52,699 bases of DNA, from the NCBI GenBank assembly GCA_903862465.1, contig CAIOYH010000209.1, positions 1 to 52,699 on the forward strand, in the 5' to 3' direction. Positions 1-8,848 of this stretch are shown here, piece by piece. This DNA comes from an uncultured bacterium. Lineage in GTDB: Bacteria; Bacteroidota; Bacteroidia; Bacteroidales; CAIWKO01. The notes beneath the pieces were generated by a model. That model had not been told where the DNA came from. It saw nothing but the letters and a program-made list of their open reading frames with translations, and searched no databases. Position 1 is the stretch's first letter, and each line of letters opens with the position of its first letter. A program made the position numbers and the translations under genes.

Positions 1-137
1 ATAGGTTTTTTTTAAGGAAGATAGATGAAGAAGAAAAAGCTCGCTCGGGAAGGGTGGGCTTTTTTTTTGGAGGGGGGGGATGGAACGCGCCTGCCAATTC
101 AGTCAGTCAGGGATGAGGGGAATTTTTTAAGAACAGA

Positions 138-168
138 AATCTGCCAGATTTTGGAAATCTTGCAGATT
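138..168. repeat. Hairpin, 14-bp arms with one mismatch
   Basis: AATCTGCCAGATTT (138-151) and AAATCTTGCAGATT (155-168) are inverted copies with one mismatch around a 3-base loop. It lies downstream of the nuclease gene that ends at 319 on the minus strand. It could be a REP-like element or help end that transcript, but there is no clear T-run. Confidence 0.55.
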
Positions 169-194
169 AGGCGGCAAAAGGGCGTTTGCAATAT

Positions 195-216
195 CCCGAC
201 ATTTCATGTACGGGAC
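195..216. repeat. Palindromic dispersed repeat, copy 1
   Basis: The core CCCGACAT-TTC-ATGTaCGGG is an imperfect palindrome. An identical 22-bp copy in the same orientation lies at 7508-7529, and both copies sit near a GCCCCTAC word. The two bracket the defence operon as direct repeats. Confidence 0.7.
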
Positions 217-318
217 GGGCTGCCCCTACAATGGGTGGAACTGGAAATTAGGCAGAGCCTAAAAGGATAGGGGCGACAGAGGTGGAAGGGCTGCCGAACA
301 GATGAAATATCAATCCAA

Positions 319-2754
319 CTAATGCTTTATTTTGTTTTTAATCTTAATCAAAAGGGTTTTCAATGATACTCTTTCATTTTCATATTTATAATACAAATCA
401 GGAAATTTATCGGAAGAGAATACATCTAATTGGTGAATAATAAATTTTATTAAAGATTGATCATTTGTATTTTCTACCCAGTTTATTGTAAAATCTATTT
501 TTTCATGCTTTAGTTCTAGATATAACCTAGCTGCATCAGGATTTGTCAAATAAAAACATGCTTTATCGGCAACGGGGTTTTCAATATATCTTGACAATCC
601 TTCCATAGTAGAAAACCTATACTTTAGTGGTGTTAATTTGTCAGGAGTTCGTAATTCTTTTTCTTTCTTGATATGAAAAGCAATATACTTGTTTGTTCTA
701 TGCGGCCAAGACGTACCCATTTGTTGAAGTTCTTTTTCAGAGAGAATTTCCCAATTTGTTATGCTATAAAGTACTGCTTCTTTTGTACCTGCTTTGCATA
801 TTAATATGTTTTTTGACAAGTAAATCTTTGAGTTAAGATATTTAACAAATGGTACGTGAAAAATATTTTTAGAAGAAATAAAATCTAGGCGTTCATTTTG
901 ATATTCTTTTTGAACGCCAGCGATAGTAACCCATTCTAGCCAACTATTTCGCTGCCTTTGATACTCGGAGTTGTCCATTTCAATAAATTGTTCAAAATGT
1001 TCTTCAGGGAGAGTTTTATTTATTAACTTATTTAGCAAAGCTATTACCAAACCAGATTTGCTTGGAAGAAATGGTAAAGCTCCAATATTAACTTGATCAA
1101 TGCTTTTGTAAAAAGTATTTGATAAAAATTCCTTTTCAGATTTCGGATAGGGATATAATATAATACCACCTAAATTTTTAATGGCACTCCTATAAGACGA
1201 TTCAGCAGGAACAGTATGCAAAATAGCATCTCGATAACGATGAAGTTGGCCAATTGCATCTTGAGGCACATTGTACTTTTGACTTTCAATTGTATCAGAA
1301 TATTCGTTTTTTTCTTCAAATCTGTATTTTGCATCGAAAACATACCAAAAAGGTTTCAAATAGCCATTTTTAGTAAACTTTATTGCAATATCTGGGATTT
1401 GTCTATAGGTAAATATTTTCTTTTCATCTCTAACAAATTCTTTATTGAAATAAATACTTAACTGCTCCCCAATTTCTTCATTTGAAAAACGAATTTCAGA
1501 TGGATTTCCTTTCTGAAGTTCAACTTTAATTCTAGATGATTTTATTTTTACAACATCATTGTAAGTAATTTTCAAATTCATTTCCTCTCTAGCAATATTA
1601 ACAATAGCCAAAAAGCACCAATACTCATATAATGTTGAAATATCCTTTTGTTCGATTTTGAAAATTTCATTATCAGCCAATTCAAGACCTCTAGTTAGTA
1701 AAAGGTAAATATGCATAAAGTCTCTATAACCAGCACCCCTAGTTAATGAAGTGGAAAATTGATTTCGCTTTTCAAATTCCCCTACTTCGTTAAATGGAGG
1801 CTCATGCATTACGGTCTGTAAGCTGCTTTGATAAAGTTTGATTCTTTCAATAAGCGGCGAAAAATCAGATTTTTTTGAAATTAACTCGATCCTTTTTCTA
1901 TATTGCCTAAGTTGCTCAATTATTTTTTTAACTGCCCAAACAATAAATCTATTTTCATATGTATCGTAGGTCACATATTTTTTACTTGATAATGCGTGAG
2001 AATAAAATTTATCATGAGTTATTTTTATTCCAATTCCATTACAATTTGAATATCGTGAATTTTTTTTAAACCAATCAATATTTTTTCGTGTATTGTCTTT
2101 GATTTTTTCAACATATTGAACCTTCTCATACGTCCGAATCTCGTGTTTGGGTTGTCTTTTTATAACGCCAAGATTAATAATTATTTGATTGAATAATGAA
2201 TCTATGATACTCCACCATTCATTTTCAGTTGAAACTCCTGATAATCTTGCCTTGCTCCTTCGAAACGTATCTTTTAAGGTATCAAAAGCCAAATTTTGAA
2301 TGATGGAAGTAATTTCTGTCATCATGGATTTATAATCTGATTTATAATCCATTTTTTGTGGAAACACCTCTGTACAAAGCTCAAATATTAATTTATTTGA
2401 AAAATCTCTTATCTCTATAGTAGTCTCTCCTACTTGGTTTTCAAAGGAAAATTGACCCGTTAATAAATGATAGTTACTTCGTTCTTTTGATTTTTTTAAA
2501 GTGCGGTTATTAATTCTAATTTCAAATGGAGGATGGAATCCAATTACATTTTCAATTATATAAGAATATTGAACTGTTTGCCATTCATAAAAATGAAATG
2601 GGATATTATTAGATTGTGGACTATCTAACCCATTAGTACTAAATTTGATTTTTTCAATATCAGGGGCTTGATAAAAACTTCTATTTGAATCAGCAATATC
2701 CAATTCAAGGGAACCCCAACCATCCTTTTCATATTTATATGATGTAAAACTCAC
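319..2754 (-). CDS. DUF2357 / PD-(D/E)XK nuclease, McrC-like effector
   Basis: About 811 residues and the last gene of the defence operon. The N-terminal part resembles DUF2357 proteins (F-P-x-K-x-D-Y-K-x-D-Y around residues 135-145). A nuclease core of the PD-(D/E)XK type follows, with PDIAI near residue 450 and FDAKYRF near 473, which would supply the D...DxK metal-binding residues. In the family such proteins are the nuclease partner of an McrB-type GTPase in modification-dependent restriction. No ATG is available at the start. A GTG at 2754 overlaps the upstream stop as GTGA, and a TTG lies at 2760. I prefer GTG because the 4-base overlap suggests translational coupling. Substrate specificity cannot be read from this protein; it is more likely set by the upstream EVE domain. 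Confidence 0.8.
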   Translation of the reverse strand: MSFTSYKYEKDGWGSLELDIADSNRSFYQAPDIEKIKFSTNGLDSPQSNNIPFHFYEWQTVQYSYIIENVIGFHPPFEIRINNRTLKKSKERSNYHLLTGQFSFENQVGETTIEIRDFSNKLIFELCTEVFPQKMDYKSDYKSMMTEITSIIQNLAFDTLKDTFRRSKARLSGVSTENEWWSIIDSLFNQIIINLGVIKRQPKHEIRTYEKVQYVEKIKDNTRKNIDWFKKNSRYSNCNGIGIKITHDKFYSHALSSKKYVTYDTYENRFIVWAVKKIIEQLRQYRKRIELISKKSDFSPLIERIKLYQSSLQTVMHEPPFNEVGEFEKRNQFSTSLTRGAGYRDFMHIYLLLTRGLELADNEIFKIEQKDISTLYEYWCFLAIVNIAREEMNLKITYNDVVKIKSSRIKVELQKGNPSEIRFSNEEIGEQLSIYFNKEFVRDEKKIFTYRQIPDIAIKFTKNGYLKPFWYVFDAKYRFEEKNEYSDTIESQKYNVPQDAIGQLHRYRDAILHTVPAESSYRSAIKNLGGIILYPYPKSEKEFLSNTFYKSIDQVNIGALPFLPSKSGLVIALLNKLINKTLPEEHFEQFIEMDNSEYQRQRNSWLEWVTIAGVQKEYQNERLDFISSKNIFHVPFVKYLNSKIYLSKNILICKAGTKEAVLYSITNWEILSEKELQQMGTSWPHRTNKYIAFHIKKEKELRTPDKLTPLKYRFSTMEGLSRYIENPVADKACFYLTNPDAARLYLELKHEKIDFTINWVENTNDQSLIKFIIHQLDVFSSDKFPDLYYKYENERVSLKTLLIKIKNKIKH

Positions 2755-4298
2755 AACCAAAAAGATGTAAAACGGTCGTCATCAAATCTCTTTAACATAA
2801 AAAGAATTTTCTTGGAAGCCTTTTGATATTTTAATGAATTGATTGGAAATTGGTTTTCAATTTCAGAAAATTCAATATCTGTCCTTACTTTTTCTTTCTC
2901 ACCCTTCTCAATTAAGTACAAAAGTTTTATCAGAACCTTTTGTATTCTTTCTGAACTACCATGAATACGTGGTAATATTTTTTGTACAATTTGAAAGTCT
3001 AATGCATCTTTTTCACTAATTAATCCAAAATTATTATTGATAATAAGGTAAAATGCTATTTCATCTCTAACGCGATAAGCAAAATGCAAATCGGCTTCTT
3101 GGAGAATGATATTTATGTCAATTAGCATGCCCATTTCAGATGTAATTTTATCTCTATCATGTCGTGAAATTTCTGAAGATGTCAAATAAATTGTTTCAAA
3201 AAGTGAATTAGTAATATCGACTAATTTATTTACTTTGAAATCTGTTGTTTCAATCCAATTTAAATCTACTTCGTTCATTTCAATAGAATTGGCTCTGTCC
3301 AAAACTTTTCTTGAAAATGAATGAGTAGTTTCATCCATATTTACAGTTCCTATAAGATAAAGGTTTTCAGGTAGTCTTATATCATTAAAATCTTTTGAAT
3401 TAGTTGCACCGACCAACAATTCTTGACGCAATATTTTATCCGTAACAATCTCATTATTTTCATTTCGTGTTCGTGTTTCAATAACACTTAAATAGTCACT
3501 AAAGTAATGTTCTACCCTTGCTAGATTCATCTCATCCAAAATAAAGAAATAAGGTTTTTCGGGGTTTTTATTTGCTACCTTTATTAAAAGGGTTAAATCC
3601 TTTGGAGAAAATATATTATTTAAAGAAGTATACCCTAATAATTCGCTTCCATCAGTCCAATCAGGTCTTACAGGGACTTGTTTAATTTGTTCTTCCATAT
3701 TAAAACCAATCGCTTCTGCAAACTTTCTTGGTAGTTGAGTTTTTCCTGTACCAGAAATACCCGCAAGAATTACAAATGGTTTTGCTCTCAGTGCTAAATA
3801 AAAATTAGCTACTTCTTCATAACTATATCGAAACCCTAAAGATGTAATATAACCGTAAACATGGTCAATTAACTCTTTTGGCGTTAATTCTTTAATTACA
3901 GGTTTGTTTTTTTTCATAGTAAAAAAACTATTAAAATATTGCTTTAATTCACTTCCTTTTCCTTGAAATATATCCAAATCTTTTTTTCCTTGGATAGCAA
4001 GACCAAAATTGGGAGCATAGATTCTTTGAAGTTCTTTTGTTATATCAGTTTTTTCACATAACTCCCAATCGATTTTAAATGCCGACTTATATTTTTCTGC
4101 ATCAGCCCATGGTTTTTCAAAGGTTACTTCTTTTAAAACACCTCTACCTCCTAGTTTATAAATCTTATTCTCTCTAATAATGAGGTAAACTAAATCCCCA
4201 ATATTATAACCACCTGTTGGAAAACCCGCAACATTATGCTTTATACACAAATTGTAATTTTCGATATTTTGAGAGCAATTTAAAAAAAATGTTGCCAT
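2751..4298 (-). CDS. EVE-domain McrB-like AAA+ GTPase
   Basis: A 515-residue protein. Residues about 1-110 look like an EVE/PUA-like domain (GDLVYLIIREN, then a K-L-G-G-R-G-V turn), a fold known to read modified bases. The AAA+ part has a Walker A motif GISGTGKT near residue 180, a Walker B motif FFILDEMN near 251, and GTVNMDETT near 316, the N-x-D signature of McrB-type GTPases. The expected role is to recognise modified foreign DNA and move along it with GTP hydrolysis, activating the nuclease encoded next. It starts 1 base after the MazG-like gene ends and overlaps the nuclease gene by 4 bases. The EVE call is by eye; the GTPase call is firm. Confidence 0.85.
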   Translation of the reverse strand: MATFFLNCSQNIENYNLCIKHNVAGFPTGGYNIGDLVYLIIRENKIYKLGGRGVLKEVTFEKPWADAEKYKSAFKIDWELCEKTDITKELQRIYAPNFGLAIQGKKDLDIFQGKGSELKQYFNSFFTMKKNKPVIKELTPKELIDHVYGYITSLGFRYSYEEVANFYLALRAKPFVILAGISGTGKTQLPRKFAEAIGFNMEEQIKQVPVRPDWTDGSELLGYTSLNNIFSPKDLTLLIKVANKNPEKPYFFILDEMNLARVEHYFSDYLSVIETRTRNENNEIVTDKILRQELLVGATNSKDFNDIRLPENLYLIGTVNMDETTHSFSRKVLDRANSIEMNEVDLNWIETTDFKVNKLVDITNSLFETIYLTSSEISRHDRDKITSEMGMLIDINIILQEADLHFAYRVRDEIAFYLIINNNFGLISEKDALDFQIVQKILPRIHGSSERIQKVLIKLLYLIEKGEKEKVRTDIEFSEIENQFPINSLKYQKASKKILFMLKRFDDDRFTSFWL

Positions 4299-4299
4299 A

Positions 4300-4629
4300 T
4301 TATAATTGATTATATTTACAAGCTATCCCTTTTGCTTTATCAATTGGATATTTTTCTTGGTTCTTTATAATTTTATCCAAAACAATTTCTTCAACGTTCA
4401 AATGATACTTTTCAGCCATCAAAAATGCGAAAGCAAAGACATCAGCTAATTCTTCTTTTACTTTATCTAAATCAGCATCCTCAGCATTTTTCCAAAGGAA
4501 CAATTCTAATAATTCATTTGGATCAATGCTCAATGCAATTGCTAAATCTTTATGATTATGAAATTGCTCCCAATCGCGTTCATTTCTAAACTCAATTAAT
4601 CTATCAATAATAAGTTTTATTTCACTCAT
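4300..4629 (-). CDS. MazG-like nucleotide pyrophosphohydrolase
   Basis: A 109-residue all-helical protein of the MazG/RS21-C6 (dCTPase-like) group. Visible motifs are FHNHKDLAIALS, then ELLELFLWK, then EELADVFAF, which supply the Mg-binding acidic residues expected to hydrolyse dNTPs to dNMP and pyrophosphate. The usual E in the first motif (S-I-E-x-x-E) is replaced by D in SIDPNELLE. Its start overlaps the upstream gene by 8 bases and it ends 1 base before the McrB-like gene. Placement inside a restriction operon suggests a nucleotide-pool or modified-nucleotide role, which is inference. A housekeeping role is less likely given the coupling. Confidence 0.85.
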   Translation of the reverse strand: MSEIKLIIDRLIEFRNERDWEQFHNHKDLAIALSIDPNELLELFLWKNAEDADLDKVKEELADVFAFAFLMAEKYHLNVEEIVLDKIIKNQEKYPIDKAKGIACKYNQL

Positions 4630-4975
4630 TTCTCAAACATGAATTTTTCCAAAATTCTTTGTGATCAGGATAGTCTTCATTACAAATTATAAGATGTAAT
4701 GCATCTACTCGATATGATGATAAACCAATTTTTATTGGATGGTAAACGTAACAGCCTCCAGAAAACGAATCTGGATTCAAATAATCCCAAAAAAGTCTTT
4801 CCCCTGTTAGTGGTAAGGCGACATCACTATATCCTGCTTCATCAAGAAATTTTCTAACTGCAGCCAAAAGTTCATCATCAGTGCCTCCATAAAAATCAAC
4901 TTGATATATCCATCCATCACTGCGACCATTTTTGTACATACCTCCTTCGGGAGGAAAATTATGTCTAATCATCAT
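4622..4975 (-). CDS. Unknown 117-residue protein of the defence operon
   Basis: I do not recognise this family. It begins with two consecutive ATG codons at 4975 and 4972, directly after the stop of the TPR gene with no gap, and its 3' end overlaps the MazG-like gene by 8 bases. The protein is soluble, acidic and rich in aromatic residues (GWIYQVDFYGG, LFWDYLNPDSF), with no signal peptide or membrane segment. It looks like one small alpha/beta domain. It could be an immunity, adaptor or cofactor protein, but the sequence alone does not decide. Confidence 0.7.
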   Translation of the reverse strand: MMIRHNFPPEGGMYKNGRSDGWIYQVDFYGGTDDELLAAVRKFLDEAGYSDVALPLTGERLFWDYLNPDSFSGGCYVYHPIKIGLSSYRVDALHLIICNEDYPDHKEFWKNSCLRNE

Positions 4976-6944
4976 TTATTTTTTTAATGTTAAAGCTATT
5001 TCATATTCATGGTTGTAAGGTAATTGAATGTCTGCAAGCATCTCTGGTATGGCAAGAACAAAGCTTACATAATAATAAGCAAGGATATGATATCCTGAAA
5101 ATACTTTTTCAGGTATTAAATTCAATTTATAATCTTTTTTATCAGGTCTGTAGCCTTGGGTGCCTTGCATGGCTATTTCAATCGCAATTCTTTTTATTTC
5201 TTCTAAAGGCATGCCGTCAAAATATTGCAAAGCATCCACCATAAACATTACTACCGCCATATTGGTTGAAATCTGCTCTTGAGATTTTTGAAACTTTTGC
5301 ATTTCTCTCTCTTTTATTGGATCTTTTTCGTCAATCCCTAATGGGTCTTTTTCAAAGTTCTCAATGAATGTTTCGAAATTATCTCGCTTCCGATATGCAT
5401 TTTCGCTTTCCATTTCGAAAAGCTTGTTAAGCTTTAAATCCTCTGCCCAATGAACCACCAATTCATATTCCTCGCCAGGCTCTCTATCTTCTTTATACTG
5501 TAAATATTCATCATAAAAAGTTTGCGCTTGTTTCAATTCAAAAGGCATTGCATTAAAATCTTTAATGAAATTAATGCCAAATAATTCTTTGAATTGCAAA
5601 GCATTTACAATGTTATAGATTTTGCTCTTGGAGAGAATATCCGGCGGGGAAAGTTCAACAGCTTTTTTATCGGTTACTGCCGTTAATCCTTCTTTATTCA
5701 AATTATATAATGAAATCAATTGATAAGCCCTTAGTTCAGGGAATTCATTGTAAAGAAAATCTTCAATAAACAGGTCAATAGGTGTATTAAAAATCTGTCG
5801 ATTCATTCCTTCAAAAATTCCTGTACAATAGTCTGCAATAGCTCTGTCGGATATTCCCAATTTGCTAAATTTCTTTATTGTTGTTTCAAGTCCTTTAATG
5901 AAATTTGTTTTATGATCGTTGTTTGAAATAAATAGTTGGTTTACATCTTGTTTTCTTGCCTCTATAACAAAATCCAAATGGACCAATTCATGCATTATCA
6001 AATGCTGATAGGCTGGGTACTTAGCATTATATCTTATTGTATGATTTTGTCTTTTATAATTCTCAGCAAACTCAAACTTAGCAGCAGTTGGAATAGTTGA
6101 ATCTTCGATAATATCTATTTTCTTTCCACCATCAATTTGCAGTTTATTTAAATAATCTAAAAATACCTTTCTTCCTTTATTTTCCTCAATAATTCTTCTT
6201 GCAATTTCAGAGGCTTGTTTGAGTGAATTTTGAAATAAGATATCCTTTGTATTACTACACTTTAAAGCTTGTATGGAACTATATAATGCAGATTGCAAAT
6301 CATTCTCCATTTCGGCTATCATTGCCAAGGCAAAATGCGTATTAGGGTATTTATTATTTATTTTTATTGCTTCCCAAAAATACTTTTTAGCTTCTTCGAT
6401 TTTTTCTTGTTGGAGAAGATTTGCCCCAATATTATTTATAGCGATATTGTCGTTTGGATTGGCAACAAGCGCCTGATCGTAATACTTCAAAGCTACGGTA
6501 ATATTATTTTTGAACTTAGCAAAAATATTACCCATCATAACTAAAGCATATCCATTTTTAGGATCCCATCGCAGTGCATCAATCAAACAATTGATGGCTT
6601 CGTCCTGATCTCCTTCATCGGAAAGAATTTGTCCCATTATTCGATGATATTCCGAATTGGTAGGGTTTTGCTTGATAAGTCCGTTGAGAATTGGTTTTGC
6701 ATCAGCATATTTTCCCTTTTCACAAAGAGCTACCGTTTTTCGATAATCGGCTTCTTGAGAAAGTATGGCAGGAGTGTTTATTTCGATTGTTACCCAATCA
6801 TTTGAAATACTAACTTTTGGCTTGAAAGGTCCATAGGTGTAGTAACTTTCTAATACGCTTATAATTAGGTCATTACCACCCCCCCCCCGCAAATTCAGGG
6901 AAAATGGTGAATAAGAAGTCGTCTATTTTATGTATAATCTTCAT
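4976..6944 (-). CDS. TPR protein with HExxH metallopeptidase motif, frameshifted at a poly-G tract
   Basis: About 655 residues when restored. TPR units (G-x-I-x-x-x-x-G-D-x-x-x-A, P-N-x-x-x-x-x) run over roughly the first 230 residues. A likely zinc-protease motif HELVHLDF lies near residue 300, followed by a long helical C-terminus with no family I know. The only good start is the ATG at 6944, 16 bases after the XRE gene, reading MKIIHKIDDFLFTIFPEF. That frame meets ten consecutive G (minus strand, 6888-6879) and stops at once as TGG-TAA. With nine G it runs straight into the long frame. The alternative TTG at 6892 has no visible ribosome site. An XRE regulator followed by an HExxH protein recalls XRE/ImmA-type pairs. 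Confidence 0.75.
6879..6888 (-). repeat. G10 homopolymer in the TPR-protease gene
   Basis: Ten G on the coding strand near codon 19. Nine (or twelve) keep the ATG at 6944 in frame with the 638-residue body; ten give a stop two codons later. It is either a phase-variable contingency tract or a homopolymer length error. Confidence 0.8.
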
Positions 6945-6960
6945 TTACTAGTTGTTTGTT

Positions 6961-7182
6961 TTATACCTCTTTGATAAGTGTTTCAATTTCGACTTGCAAA
7001 GCTTTAGCAATTTTTTCTATGCTAATAAGCGTAATATTTTTTTCTGCACGCTCAATCATGCCGATATACGTGCGATGTACTCCGGCTCTGTCGGCAAGTT
7101 CTTCTTGAGATATATCTAATTGATTTCTAAATTTACGGACGTTATTCCCGAAAATTATTAATATTTTTTTATCTTCCATCAT
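6961..7182 (-). CDS. XRE-family regulator, controller-protein-like
   Basis: A 73-residue protein that is almost entirely a helix-turn-helix domain: RKFRNQLDISQEELADRAG, then HRTYIGMIERAEKN, then IEKIAKALQVEIETLI. Size and motif match the small C-protein-like repressors of restriction-modification loci. Start codons lie at 7182 and 7179. It heads the operon and probably controls itself, because inverted operator copies lie just before its start codon and upstream of its promoter. Confidence 0.9.
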   Translation of the reverse strand: MMEDKKILIIFGNNVRKFRNQLDISQEELADRAGVHRTYIGMIERAEKNITLISIEKIAKALQVEIETLIKEV

Positions 7183-7183
7183 T

Positions 7184-7195
7184 GCTAACTATAGT
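7184..7195. promoter_or_regulatory. Putative operator, proximal copy
   Basis: GCTAACTATAGT is an exact inverted copy of 7235-7246. Each contains the perfect palindrome ACTATAGT. This copy is 2 bases from the XRE start codon, over the ribosome-binding region, so binding there would block expression. Confidence 0.65.
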
Positions 7196-7200
7196 GGGCA

Positions 7201-7231
7201 CAAAATTAGTTCTAGTATGTCTTTCTCGCAA
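7201..7231 (-). promoter_or_regulatory. Promoter of the defence operon
   Basis: On the minus strand TAATTTTG (7208-7201) matches the Bacteroidota -7 consensus TAnnTTTG exactly, with TTG (7231-7229) 20 bases upstream as the -33 element. It lies between the two operator copies. Confidence 0.65.
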
Positions 7232-7234
7232 CAT

Positions 7235-7246
7235 ACTATAGTTAGC
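7235..7246. promoter_or_regulatory. Putative operator, distal copy
   Basis: ACTATAGTTAGC is the exact reverse complement of 7184-7195 and lies just upstream of the -33 element. Paired sites around a promoter suit cooperative binding by an XRE dimer. Confidence 0.6.
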
Positions 7247-7588
7247 ATTTAATAACATCCGTTATTGAGGAATTTGCTGATATTGTTTTATAGAAAAGAA
7301 GAGGAATTGCTAGGCGATGTGAAGTGACTGAAAAGAAGGCTGTTTGCCCCCGCGCAAGGGATTGGAACGGAAATCCCACAGCGCCGTTATTCAGGCGCGA
7401 GGAATTGGAGAGAAAAGCCCGACCCCCGTTTTTCAGGGGGATGCGCCCAAAGAAAGAACCAAGATCCAAATTCCAAGCTCCAAATACCAAGGATTGCCCC
7501 TACGAACCCCGACATTTCATGTACGGGACAGGTTACGAATGGACAAATTACGAATTACGAAAATATTACGGATTTACGAATTTGCGAA
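7247..7588. other. Gene-free stretch made of dispersed repeat words
   Basis: No credible gene. It contains GC-rich inverted pieces (7340-7445), a run of AATTCCAAGCTCCAAATACC-type words (7465-7493), the second copy of the palindromic 22-bp repeat (7508-7529), and ACGAATTACGAA-type runs (7534-7596). Open frames at 7242-7490, 7324-7617 and 7344-7652 are repeat-derived. Confidence 0.6.
7508..7529. repeat. Palindromic dispersed repeat, copy 2
   Basis: Identical over 22 bases and in the same orientation as 195-216, so the pair directly flanks the defence operon. Confidence 0.7.
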
Positions 7589-8833
7589 TTACGAATGGGG
7601 AGGGTTTGTCTCAATAGCTTCGATGCGTTGCAGAAGCGTTGGATGGGAATAGCTCACGCGGACGGTGAAAGGATGGGGTTGGAGGTTGCTGAGGTTGAGC
7701 ACGGAGAGTTTGATTAAGCCGCTTTTGAGGGCTTCGCCTTGTTGGTGATGGGCGGCAAAGCTGTCGGCGGCATATTCGTTGCGGCGGGAGACATAGCTGC
7801 CCGCGATGCCCACTATCATGCTGATGGGGCTATAGAGCATGCTGAAGGCGATGATGCCGATATGAAAACTCGGGAGGGTTGCGCCCAAGGCAGCCGATAT
7901 GTCGGGCATGCCGATGCACAAGGACATGATGTAGAGTATGAATCCGCTGCTGAGGATGGAGGTGAGCATGCCATAGATGATGTGTTTCTTTTTGTAGTGC
8001 CCGATTTCGTGCGCCAAGACGGCTACAATTTCTTGGGTGGAGAGTTTGCTGATGAGGGTGTCGTAGAGCACGATGCGTTTCTTAGGACCGAAGCCTGTGA
8101 AATAGGCATTGGCTTTGAGGGAACGTTTGGAGCCATCAATGACAAAAACGTTTTTGAGTTTGAAACCTGTTAGGGAGGCAAAGGCTTGTATGGCATCGCG
8201 CAGTTCGCCGGCTTCTAAGGGTTTCTGCTTGTTGAATAAGGGGACGATTAAATTGGAATAGAACAAGGACATGAAGAGCGAGAAACCTGTGAGCGAGCCC
8301 CAAGCGACTATCCAAAACCAAGAGCCTGTGGCACCATAAATCCATACGACGAACGCCAAGATGCCGCCACCCAAGACGCCTGCCAAAAGCCATGATTTGA
8401 TTTTGTCGAGGATATAGGTGCGGGGCGTGGTGGTGTTCATGCCGAATTTTTGTTCTATGACAAAGGTGTGGTAGATGCTGAAGGGCATAGCGAGCAGGTC
8501 GGAAGCCAAACCCAAGATGGCGAAAAAGAGCAATGCCATCCAGATGGGCTGTTGGGAGTAGGTCCTGACGAATTCGTCGAGCCAAGCAAAGCCACCCAAC
8601 AGCAACATCAAGAGCATGGAAAGGAAGGACAAAGCGCCTGTCCATAAAGAGAAACGGGTGTTGGTTTTCTCGTAGTCTTGCGCTGTGCGATATTTCTCGG
8701 TATCGTAGATGCCCAGGAGGGCTTGGGGCAGTTGATTGCTCCAACGGGTGCTGTCTAGATAGTCGAGCAACAAACCAAAGAGGTAGTTGAACGTTAGAAT
8801 ACCAAGAATGAGGATGAATAAGAGGTGACTCAT
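7589..8833 (-). CDS. M48 family zinc metallopeptidase (Ste24/CAAX-protease-like)
   Basis: A 414-residue integral membrane protease. Several hydrophobic segments cover the first half and a further pair lies near residues 290-340. The zinc motif is HEIGHYKKKH near residue 272, and the downstream glutamate ligand is in RRNEYAADSFAA near 357. Length and layout match Ste24-type M48 peptidases, which cleave near membranes. In bacteria the role is usually membrane-protein quality control. It stands alone, 15 bases downstream of the SRPBCC gene on the same strand, so the two may share a transcript. Confidence 0.92.
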   Translation of the reverse strand: MSHLLFILILGILTFNYLFGLLLDYLDSTRWSNQLPQALLGIYDTEKYRTAQDYEKTNTRFSLWTGALSFLSMLLMLLLGGFAWLDEFVRTYSQQPIWMALLFFAILGLASDLLAMPFSIYHTFVIEQKFGMNTTTPRTYILDKIKSWLLAGVLGGGILAFVVWIYGATGSWFWIVAWGSLTGFSLFMSLFYSNLIVPLFNKQKPLEAGELRDAIQAFASLTGFKLKNVFVIDGSKRSLKANAYFTGFGPKKRIVLYDTLISKLSTQEIVAVLAHEIGHYKKKHIIYGMLTSILSSGFILYIMSLCIGMPDISAALGATLPSFHIGIIAFSMLYSPISMIVGIAGSYVSRRNEYAADSFAAHHQQGEALKSGLIKLSVLNLSNLQPHPFTVRVSYSHPTLLQRIEAIETNPPHS

Positions 8834-8848
8834 GAGTAGAAGATGCTG

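Larger units (their letters stand above)
1..318. other. Gene-free flank of the defence operon with repeat elements
   Basis: I see no credible gene here. An open frame at 25-270 is low complexity at its start and overlaps repeat sequence, so I do not call it. The stretch holds a strong hairpin at 138-168 and one copy of a palindromic 22-bp dispersed repeat at 195-216. The other copy lies on the far side of the defence operon. Confidence 0.6.

Noticed and set aside
25-270. 81-residue frame at the left edge
   Set aside because: Low-complexity start and overlap with a dispersed repeat and a hairpin.
7242-7652. Three overlapping frames in the repeat region next to the defence operon
   Set aside because: They translate the intergenic repeat words and show no family features.
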